Positions 13,401 to 25,400 of a stretch of DNA of 64,000 bases are shown here, piece after piece. The notes under the pieces are model-generated. The model made no database searches, was not told where the DNA came from, and saw only the letters and a list, made by a program, of their open reading frames with translations. Made by a program: the position numbers and the translations under genes. Within the stretch, counting starts at the first letter, position 1. Each line of letters starts with the position of its first letter. The stretch is from contig OZ024807.1 in the NCBI GenBank assembly GCA_964017045.1, forward strand, positions 21,000,053 through 21,064,052. The letters are read 5' to 3'. Source of the DNA: Omphiscola glabra (taxonomy: Eukaryota > Mollusca > Gastropoda > Lymnaeidae).

Positions 13401-16400
13401 ACAAAATGTTAAAACAATTATCTGAGACAATCGCGCATGTCATAACGCATTTTAAATGTATTGGCGACATTTACAATATAACAACAATTACTCAATTAAG
13501 TAAAATACTTCAGATGTTTTTTACCTAAGCAATACATGAGATGATTGGATTTCATTCCCCCTCTCTGACCGATAAACGATACTGCTGGGTGCCGTCCACG
13601 GCTTGACATATAAAAAGTTATGGAATGGTTGGAGCGAATACACGTTTGTTTTGTTTTATTTAATTAATGTATGTTAATTTTAACGTTCACGATTGTGTTT
13701 GTTAAATTGTATGTACATCGTGGTGAGCCCAGCCCTAGGCGGGGTAACGCGCTATATAAAACTATTACTTAAGAATAATATATATTCGCGTTAGTTCCTG
13801 AATAAATTTTGAACTCATTGTTTCGTGTCATATGTGCTAGAAGGAAATTTTAATCGTAACTAGTGGTGATTTATTTATTTAAACTTTTTTTAACATATAA
13901 ATTCCATCGTGTTAATGTACAAAAGTAATATCCAAAAGTTCCATTTAAACCGATCATCTGTCTTTACAAGCTTAACAATAGAATTTACTTTTCCGTTTGC
14001 TCTTAACTATTATCATATTTAGATGGTCCCTGTGTTAAAAAGTGCACATTACATTATTATAATGGATATATGACAATGTTTAGAAATCGACATGAGACGA
14101 AGTCCTGGATTTCATATCCGTTACAGTGATTATTTTCTTACAGTGCAACCGAAGGACAGATACGAAAGTTGAACGCAATTTTTTTTCTGAAATCTGTCCA
14201 GGCTCGGGCTATGTAGCAAGGTTTTAAGAAAAACCTCCGCCTAGAGCAGCGGTTCTCAACCTTTCAAATGCCGCAACTCTTAAATACAATTCCTCATGTT
14301 GCGGCGACCCGCAGCCCCAAATTATTTTTCGTTGATACTTTATAACTGTAGAGTTTGTTTTCAGAGGGTCGAACGCGACCCTTGTTAAGAACCGCTGGCC
14401 TTGAGGCAAAGCCTCAATTTAGAGGAATGTTTCACTCCAAAAATTATAGAGAGTTAAATATTTAGAATATAGTCCGAGACCCCCTACGCCCTGATCATAT
14501 AGCAACGTATTATAATAGTAGCATACCGAGATACATTACGTTCATGAATCTGTAATATGGCTTCTGACATATTATTGAGGACTATGTATTGGTGCCCTGT
14601 AGCGGTGTAGTTTCTGTGCCTTGACATTTCCACCTGTTCAAATATGCACAGTAACTAATCAGTTTCTTTCTTATTTGTATTTTACAAGTCAGTAAGGTGG
14701 ACGATGTAATCACAGTAGATTTGCGTCTTGTAATTCAGAACAGACGTCTATGTAGTCAAAAAATTTAGATCTCATGATCTAGCAAGTGGTAGGGGCTATG
14801 TAATAAATAGAGATTTGCATCTGGTTATCCAGCAAAGAACAAAAATAATGTGGGTGTGGGTCTAATTGTATAGGTTATGTTTATTATAGTTTTTAAAAAT
14901 AATTTTAAATGCAAATAATTCCGAAAATAAAATTACAAAAAACACAACTTTTTGTTAGAACACTTATTTTCAGAATCGTAATGTACACTTTACCAGTGAT
15001 GGAAGAAACGAAATAAATTACCCGCAAATCTTTCGTGTAATGAGTAAATAGACATACATCATTTATAATAAACGCATACCTCTTAGGGAAACACATTACT
15101 TCTGGCAAATCCGCATCTTGACAGGCTAATAGAGCAACTCACTGAACATTTTCGTGAGGTTTCTTTTGTTTTGGAAGCTAGCATAACCACCACTAGTGTT
15201 AGTGTAACACGATGTTTGAAACTCGGAAAAAATCTTCCATTTTCTGCTAAAAACAATCTCTGGTGGCCAACAAACTCTGAATATATCCCACTCTCGTGGC
15301 CCTTGTTATATTGCATTCTTAACTTATGGCACTCTCTAATGGCAGGACCATTCCCTTGTATTAAGCAGGGAGCTGTTATGAAACGGATTATATCGGTCTC
15401 TGTATAATATTCTTTATTATGAGTGGTTTGTGGTTCGCATCTTTTGCACATCCCCATTGACCCAACGGCTTGTGCTCAAGATGTCGAGAGCTGCTTAGCC
15501 TTTCAAAATTGCACATGGACACTTTGGCAGCAATACATCTTTGACACACGCGTCTTGAGGCTTAAATAACTTGCACTGGAATATTATGTGTTTGCACGTT
15601 GACACAGTTCCTAAGCACTTTTTTTTGTGTGGTTGAAAGAGCTACTGTATTCAATGTTTCGTTATTTTGTACTTTTAAGTTCAACCTCGATCCAAAGGAC
15701 AGCTGATGATGTATTTGAACAGAGAAATGCGCCTTTATTAACACAGTAAGGCAAGTTATTGTAAAGCTTTCCAGTGTAATATTAAAGTGACATATTACAT
15801 AATTATTGTTTTTATATATACTGTGAAAGTATTACACATCGTGTTCGATATAAAACTTTGAATAGTGTGTACGTTATAATTTTTTTTTTACAAGTTACAA
15901 AATCACACACAAAAAGAAAAACACTGTAACTACTTAAAATATAAATAATTATAAAAATTATTTTGTTGTTAGTCGTATTAATTCATCTTTCAATATTTTT
16001 ACCAATTTCTAAATATCATAAAAAGATCAAATGTGTTGGCTTCCCCGGTATCTGATTAAAAAAGAACAATAAATGTACAACTAATAAATATGGTTTAAAA
16101 AAAACACAATGGTTAATGACCTCAAATAAAAGTTCATAAAATAATAAGTTAACTGATTATGCGTTCTTAAAAATGTATAAATTAAAAATGTATAAATACA
16201 AATGAAGTTAATCTTCGGAAAAAAAGATATTTATTTGTATTTACATTTTAGAAACAATCCCCTTGTCATTAATTTACTGATAAACATATTATTCTGTGGG
16301 CAAGTAAACTACAAAACATTTTTTCCTAATAGTTGTGTGGTCCGAGTCTAATTTTATTTTCATTTTTTATACATACAGAGCATACAATAAAAATAACATA

Positions 16401-19400
16401 TATTGATGAGAACACACATTGATAATAGTATACAGCGATAAGAACACACAGAGATAAAAACACACAGTGATAACAACATACACAGATAAATACAAGAATG
16501 TTAAATCAAACATTGAAAAACATACATTAAAACAGTATGTTCTTGTCACTCTAAGGTAATGATAAGAACATGCAGTGATAAGAACATTCAGGCATACGAA
16601 CATGCAGTGATAAGAACATTCAGTGATACTAACATGCAGTGATACGAACATAGAGTGATAAGAGCATTCAGTGATACGAACATGCAGTGATAAGATCACA
16701 CAGTGACAAGAGCATACCCTGATAAGAACATATAGTGATAAGAACATTTAGTGATACGAACATGCAGTGATAAGAACATACAGTGACATGAACATGCAAT
16801 GATAAGAACATTCAGTGATACGAACATGCAGTGATAATAACATACAGCGATATGAACATGCTGTGATAAGAACACACATTGACAAGAGCATATAGTGATA
16901 CGAACATACAGTGATAAGAACATTCAGTTACAAACACATGCAGGGATAAGAACATGCAGTGATACGAACATGCAATGATAAGAACACGCAGTGACAAAAA
17001 CATTCAGTGATAAGAACATACAGTGATAAGATCATATACTGATAAAACACACAGTGACAAGAACAATCTGTGATAAGAACATTCAGTGATACGAACAAAC
17101 AGTGATAAGAACATACAGTGATAAGAACATATAGTTATAAGAACACACCGTGACAAAAACATGCATTGATAAGAACATTTAGTGATACGAACATACAGTG
17201 ATAAGAAGATACAGTGATAAGAACATACAGTGATAAGTATATACATTGATAAGAACATACAATATCTCGGCCGTTCAGCTCATTGCAGCTACCTGATTAA
17301 ATAAAAAAAAAAGACTCTCTTTTTAATTTTTTTTTTTATTCACCTACCTACTAATCTAAAATTACTATTTTAATAAACAACATACCTTTTATATCTGCTA
17401 AGTGAAAATTTAAATTTAAACGCCAGTGAAAACTCTTAAATTGCCTACTCAGCTTACATTATATTGTAACATTGCTACACAAGTTCATAAAAAAAAACGT
17501 AAAAACATTAACGAAAAAAAAACAAACAGATGCAATGAAAAAAAAAATTTCTTTTTTTTTTTATAAAAGAGGAACTGACCTCGATTGGGTTTGTTAAGTT
17601 TGTACTGATAATAAATGTGATCGTCTGCGTTGTTTGAGTCGGCCAGAAGGAAACCAAGTAGATCACTGGCGTGGAGTTGCTTAAATCTTATATAATAAAG
17701 AAAAAAATCAAAATTATTTAATAAAACCACAGAATTTGAAGTTCTGAAGAATACTTTTATTTTTAAATATTGATTTTTTTACATGCACAATTGTTGACAT
17801 AAATAGTTGTTTTAAAATTATTCTGGATTGATAGTTAAAATGATTTTACAGACTGAATCTAATTGTATCACGAATAGTAAATTGTTCTTTCGTTGATTTT
17901 TGTAAGCCCAACCAATTAAAAACATAACCCATTTCCAATTTTAAGGTATTTACTGACTGCTTGTGATTACTTACAAAGTGTTCACGCATTTACAGAATGG
18001 CGCCTAACAAAGTGAAGACCTACCAGTAGCCATACACATGACTTTTGCATTTACGCCACACATTTCTCTGCCCATCTTGTTATTCGCAGTGTACACAACA
18101 CACTGTTTGTAAGGAATAAAAGCTGTATTGACCCAGGGTGCAACGATTATAACTTCGCCATCATCCTCCCAGCGGAACACATCACTTTGATTATCAATGG
18201 CTCCTATCCATGTATGACTGGAACTCTCTGTAAATGTTAACATACTTGATGCATAGCATAATATGGTTTTGAAAATTTAATCAGTTTCCTTTTTTTTTTT
18301 TGACTCGTAGAATGAACACAAGGTAATATAGGACTAAAATCCAGAATTTAAACAAAACGATACCAAAGTTACAGATACTAACCTAATTTAGTTTAAATGC
18401 ACTACTAAATGTCTAGCTATTAAAATACACATTCAAATAAACAGAAACAAGGAAAAACTACATCAACTTATAGCACATCAAGTGAACATGTGCACTCCTC
18501 AAAAAATGCAAATGTTAATAAATATACACACACAAAAAGGCATTACGGAAATCACATAACTTCCCGTATGTGTCAGGAAATATAATAATAACAAAGTTCA
18601 TTTGAAAAATCACGCTTCATCCCCAAAGGCTCGAAGCGCGGTTCAAGAACAAAGCTGGGAGATAATATGACAAAACTATATTTCTCGTCTAGAAAACCTC
18701 CCATTGTACAGATGCAGGAATTAAATCAGAACGATTTAGTAAAGAAATTCTAGAACTTGCATCACCTGCTAGCATTGTTCAGAACAATTAGAACGCATTT
18801 GAAAGTAAACGACATTTTTCCAATCAAGGAAGGGGTGGGTTGGTGGTGGCATAGCCCACCTATTCAGTAACGTAAATACAAGACACAATAAACGGGGAAC
18901 ATGTGAAGGTGGCTAAAATAGAACAGGCTTGTATTCCCTAATAATTCGAAATTCATATAATAGGCGTTTAATTGGTAAGTGTGCTTCGTTTCGGTGCTTG
19001 ATTTTATTCCAATGTTGGGCCGAGACAGAGACGGTGTTAAAATTAAAGCCCTTCTTTTTTTTTGCCTGCTTTTGAAATTTTCCCAAAATAAAATTACTTT
19101 TTAAAAAGAAACAACTTAAATTCTCCTTCTCTTTCATTTGTGTTTTATTTTTTTGTTTAAGCAATGTGAAAAAAAAAAAAGAAAAAAAAAAAAATACATG
19201 TTGTCCCTATCTTCATGCTTTTTCTGGTCCAGGCAAAGTTTGGGATGAGACTTGTTTCCAGAAAACCTAAAATTATACATCTTTGGCTGCAAAACCATAG
19301 CACACTACAACGGTGTTACATTTTTTTAACAAGTTAAACTAAAAAATTGATATTCAATGTTTTATATCTGCTATCATTATTAAATAGACAAATATGTTCC

Positions 19401-22400
19401 AAGTAGGATATCATTATAAATAAAAAAGGTGTTCTATATAGGCTATTATTAATAAATAATGCATCACGGAATTATGCAAGGACCGTGAGTGGGGCTAGAA
19501 GCCCCTATATATATATATATATATGGTTAACTAATCCAATCTACTTAAGAAAATCAGAAAACTATCGAGTCGAGGCTCATGAAGTCTTCCCCAGCGCACC
19601 ACCGCCACTCCCAACCGGCATTCAACCACTTCCCGGTGGTCTCCATTCCAATCAGGTTTTCCGCCCAGCAACCGGGCCGGATTTCCTAGGGCTGGGGTAA
19701 ATATATTTTAGGTCTCTAATGCCCTCTTTCCAACCCCTGGGAGACTCGTGGGTGTTTTACAGACACACTCTAATAAGATTTACGTGGTTTTCTGCAGGGT
19801 AAATAGTTCACAGCGCAGTTGAGAGAGAAAAGAGGTTGCCTATCACCATTATCCTAAAATACTGCACATTTAGATTCATCATTGAGGGTCGCCACGATCC
19901 CTCACCTCACCGATACCGTCCTGAGATGGTTCCGCTCATATCTGACAAATCGGGTCCAATCAGTTATCACAAACGGCTTGACCTCCAAGAAATCCATTAT
20001 TGAATTCGGAGTACCCCAAGGCTCGGTCTTAGGCCCGGTGCTTTTCACTATGTACGTTCAGCCCCTGGGTGCAGTGATCAAGCAGTTTGACATGGTATAT
20101 CACATGTTCGCGGATGATACCCAACTTCAGAAATCCGTGATCCCCTCTCAGCTCCCTCAGCTTCTTAAAATGACACAGAAGACAGTGGAGTCAGTTAAGC
20201 ACTGGATGACAATAAACAAGCTCAAATTGAATGATGAAAAGACTGAGGTGATCCCCATTGCTACCGCTCAAAAATTAAAATCTTTAAAAGATACACCATC
20301 CTTTACTCTCTCAGGCGTGCAGATTGAGTTTGCTCATACAGTGCGAAACCTGGGTGTCTACTTAGACAGAACACTAACTATGGAAAATCACATTAACATG
20401 ATTTGCAAGGCGATTTTTCTAGAGCTACGCAGAATTAGTCATATCAGACCCTTCTTAACGTTGGGTGCATCAAAGAGGCTGATGTCTGCATTCGTGCTAT
20501 CACGCATGGACTACTGCAATGCTCTCATGGTGGGTCTTCCAGCTACGCTCCTTGATAAAATTCAAAAGGCACAGAATAATGCGGCTCGAATTGTTCTTCG
20601 TAAACGCAAATTCGACCATGCTAAAACTCTTCTGATAGAATTGCATTGGCTGCCGGTCCGCGCTCGTATAGAGTACAAAATCGCAACTCTGTGCTACCGC
20701 TGCTTGCATGACCTGGCGCCGTCCTATCTCCAAGCGCTCATGACGCCTTATGTACCCAGTAGACAACTCCGCTCATCCGATAGTGGCAAACTCTCGATAC
20801 CGCGTGTTCGCCTTGAAACTTACGGAAAGCGCACGTTCGCATTTGCTGGCCCAACCATTTGGAACACCCTTCCTGACGCTCTCAAAAACAGCCAGACGCT
20901 GGAGTCCTTCAAAACAAATTTAAAAACTCATCTATTTCGCAAACACCTGCTGGAATGATGATGTCTACAATCTTTTCCAGCTTGTTATTATCTCCCAACT
21001 TAGTTTTTGTACCGCGCTTCGAGCCTTTGGGGATGAAGCGTGATTTTTCAAATGAACTTTATTATTATTATTATTATTATATCCGTGAGGCAACTGTAAT
21101 CATTTCCCGACCTATTTCTGCGTTATTTTAAACTGCACTTGGTAGAAAAACATGTAGCCATGCTCTTTCTATCGCAGTTTCCGTGCGTTACCTTTGCCTT
21201 TCAGCGCAGATCCCTTACACGGTGATCCTATACCCCGGGTAACGTTTCAGGGGGTTTGTGGCAAACTCCTCTTTATCGACATGCCGAATATGCCGACTAA
21301 AACTCCGGGGTGGGGGGGGGGGATATATGATTAACTTAAACGGACTGCTTCTATGATTCAAGCCAGAATGATCCATACATTGAAAACGGGCCCTCAAAAT
21401 AATTGAAGAGAATATAATTTGTTATTAAAAGCAAATCTCCATCGAATAATTATGCAATTTAAAGCATTACCTTTCAAGAATTCCCTCATTAATGCTGACC
21501 TTGAAAAAAATATAGCTGTGTCCGTAGCATTTTTTAAGTTGGCTAGATTTAGACCCTTATTTTTACACATTACCTGGAGAGAGATGAAAAAACGAAAACA
21601 CTTTAAGCTTTTTTGTGATTGAGTTGGTAGTAATTGTAGTAGTTGCAGTTTTGATATTCGCGGTAGTAGTAGTTTTTTTTGTTGTTATCTTAGTAGTATT
21701 ATCAGTGGTAGTATTGTTATTAGTTTTAGCAGTGGCAGTAATAGTAGTAGTGGTGCTAGAAGTAGTAGTAGTGGAAATTGTAGTTATTGTTGTATAAGTA
21801 GGATATGACTCGTCAATCCTTGAACGGAAAATTATCCAAGCACTTGAACCGATCCAGGAAAAGGAGTTCCGTACAATGACGGCTGTTGGTTTGTGTGACC
21901 TGTACCCTCGCACAGGGCGCTGTGGCCATAGTGGCACCTGGGGCGCCCAGTACATATTTATTATTTTTTTTTTAGTGAAGTGTGAACCTTTGGTCTGGAG
22001 TCGAGAAGCAATATTCTAACTTTGTCAACGGAAATAAAAATCAGGGTTCTTGAATTATCTTAATACTTAGGGGATTGGGCCTATTGGGTTTACTCCATTA
22101 ACAAAAACAAGCCGATCCTTCCTACCTGAAAGGGTCAGTATATGGATGACCCCAAGGGGGGGGGTGTGGAAATAGAACAAAGTACCGTAGAAAAACTAAA
22201 CAGTCTAAATTAATGTCCATGTTAAAATGCGTATAGTTAGCTACATCATAAGACGTGCGCCTTAGCCTAAGTCGTAATCGGAAAGAGAGCGGACCAATAC
22301 ACGGACGGGAAGGGGCGCGTCGAACGGGGGGGCTTCGCACAGGGCGAACGTTTACGTAAGACCGGCAGGTGTGACGTAGGTAGTATGACACTGAAACCAT

Positions 22401-25400
22401 GCACATTCCGACAACTTCTGCGTCGTGGAAGAGCACAGAGAAACTAATAATGAGCATGTCTGGTCATCTACTCAATGCCGGATGCCGGGTCTATTTGCTG
22501 TCATCTTGGCAAAGTCTTGCCATTGCATCAAATCGAAAAGAACGAGATAGTGAGGCTGACTTTCAACAAAATAAAGCTTAAGGTCAAGGTCATCTTTACG
22601 TTTCAATGACGAACATTAATAACAACGGAATTCGTAGTAGTAATTGTAGTAGTAGTAGTAGATGTAGTTGTAGTACAAGAGGTAGTAGTGTTAGTGGTTG
22701 TAGTAGTAGTGGCAGTAGTATTAGAAGTAAAGTAATTAGATGTAGTACCACAAGCAAAATACTTAGTAGTAGTAGCAACATTAATGGTAGGAGTAGTTTT
22801 AGTTTTAGTTCTAGTATCAAACGTAAAATTAATAGTAGTAGTAAAAAAGTAGTTGTAGTACTAATAGTAGTAGATAATAATTTTTCTGTGCTGTTTCTTG
22901 TAGTACTTCTATTTGTTCTGTTCACTAAAGAAGGCTCTACGCCAAAAACGTCCACATCTTATTGTCCTTTCTTTTGTTTCAATCTTCACCATACCTTGTT
23001 TTGCAATTTCATACTAGTAGTCGCAGTATTACAAGTAGAAGTAGTAGTATCAGTAATATTAGTTGTTGTAGCAGTAGTATCTGAACTAGTAGTTGAAAAG
23101 CTATTAGTAAACGCATTTATGACAGCCTTGTTAATCAATAAATCAAAATTAACCAGAAACTATCTGAAACGATGTTTAATTACACTTCATGGTGTAAAAT
23201 ACAACAACAACAAAACAACAGCGATTAATCATAATCTTAAAATTAGTATGTACATAATTAAAGAAAATAAATATTAGAAAGGTTGCTTTTTAAAAATATC
23301 GGGTCTATTTGGTCCATTTCACTTTGTAAATAAAAATGGATACTCCCATAATAAGATGTTGTCATTGGCGTACGTGTTTCACTAAGGATCCAACATGAAC
23401 TTTATTTTGCGGGTCCCAACACAAGAGTGTCTTCCTGATTGGTTCATTTAAATTTGTAAATAAAAATGGATACTCCCATAATCAGATGGTGTCATGGGCG
23501 TACGTGTGCCACTAAGGATCCAACATGAACTTTATTTACCGGTCCCAAAACAAACATTTAATAACTGAACCAGTCACATAACTATAAAACTGATCGTCGT
23601 GACATCACTTTAAATTTAATTAAGTACTTTTAAAAGTTTTAAATTCAATCATATAAGACAACATCCATCTACACCAGAGGTTCTCAACCTGTGGGTAGCA
23701 ACCCCTTTGGAGGTTGCGGACCTTTTTCAGGAGTCGCCTAAGAACCATCTGCAAACACATAAACTCTACAATTATGAAGTAGCAACGAAGATAATTGTGT
23801 GGCTGGAGGATCGCCACAACATGAGGAACTGTATTGAAGGGTCGCGGCATTAGGAAAGTTGAGAACTACTGTTCAACAATCTACAGCAATTTCAAAAGTT
23901 ATTTCTGCATTACTTCTTCTTTGCAAAAATGTTACAAAGTTCATATCAAGGACATTTATTTTCATGTTCATATTATATGCTGATGTTGGCTAAACCGGAT
24001 AGCGTATCATGCAACATGGTACTACGTAGCGATTGGTTGATGAACGACGTCTCTGCTGTTTCCATTGTTCCCGGGTAAAGTGATAAAGAGACGATATGTT
24101 GTGAGTACATACGTGATTGATGTTGCACGAGAACCATTTTCCATTATGAAAATACTCTTCAATTATGTTTATTCTCTTAACTTTTTGTTTGAGAACCATT
24201 CTAATTCTAAGAGACGTTTTAAAAAAACAAACCTTTGTGCTTTTTCATTTGAATATTGCAGTCATATATTTTCCGCCTTTTAGACCAGTCGATCATCAGT
24301 GGTGGCGGTCGTTACACGCGCCTTGAGTATGTCAAATGTATCTACCACAAATTGCTTTTCTCTGGACCGATGAACAAACTCATTGATGAGAATGTCCAAA
24401 CTGCTGCAAACTACGCTTAAGTGAATCTCATGTCTGGATCAGTTAGTCTGTTTTCAGCGCATTGCTGGATCAATGGGTTTGCTTTCATTGCATTACCTTG
24501 GTCAGTGGGTTAAGTTACATCGGATAACTAATCAAACTGATTCGTTCCTTTTTTTTTTTTTTTTTTGCATCCGTTACACTTTTCCGAAAGTGTTCTAGGC
24601 ATCATTTTATTTTTCAATACGATTTGTACACCCCACTGCCGTTTCCTTTGAAATATTACATACATTTGAATGATTTCTGAAGACTTACTTGAGCTTAATC
24701 AGATTTTGTCAGTTTTGACGCTATCATTAAATCAATTGTAACAGTCTATAGCATTTAAGAAACAGTATTCACCATTGTAAATATTATTTATCTTCAAATA
24801 ACCAAAGTAAAAGGATATTTAAATGACTCCAAGTATTACTGTGTTTTATATCGACCACATTTATATTTATTAACCCTTTCAAGACATCTGCATAAAGATA
24901 GCGTACGGATACAATGCAGTCAAAACCATATTGTTGGCAACAACGCCTTGAGCATGGTACTCGACATAGTTGTAAAAGATAACAGCAACTCCATCTTTTG
25001 CTGCTAGCACTGAAAACCCTTTTAAGCTGTTGCATACTTGAATGGTATCTAAACATTATGATACTTCTTGTACTTGGGGAAACTGCATGAGTCTGAACCA
25101 AAGTTAATGTTATGAGGAGCACATCGAACGCTTATAGCTTTTGGCACCTTTTCCAAAAACAGTTCTTGTATTTCTAGAGTAGACAAATCTTTGTGCAGAA
25201 CAATTCTAGTTTTTGCACCTATATTTCTACCGATCCTAACAATTATCTTGTATGTACTTGAACATATTGCCTTTAATCCCTTCAGTACTCTGATCATGAA
25301 GCGTTGAAAACGTTCATTGATTAATTTGTATTTTGTTTTCCAGTTTCAGGATCAGTCTCAAGCGTCATATAACGAAATAAGTCACTTATTTGATGAACAT

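Noticed and set aside
15083..15457. 124-codon minus ORF in a gene A intron
   Set aside because: Looks non-random but has no recognisable domain and does not fit the gene's phases; the real exon nearby is 15702-15575.
16367..17258. Cysteine-rich minus ORFs
   Set aside because: They follow the 16-bp minisatellite exactly (16-residue period) and have no conserved fold.
22596..23277. 223-codon plus ORF and 119-codon minus ORF
   Set aside because: Serine- or leucine-rich products of an imperfect TAG triplet repeat.
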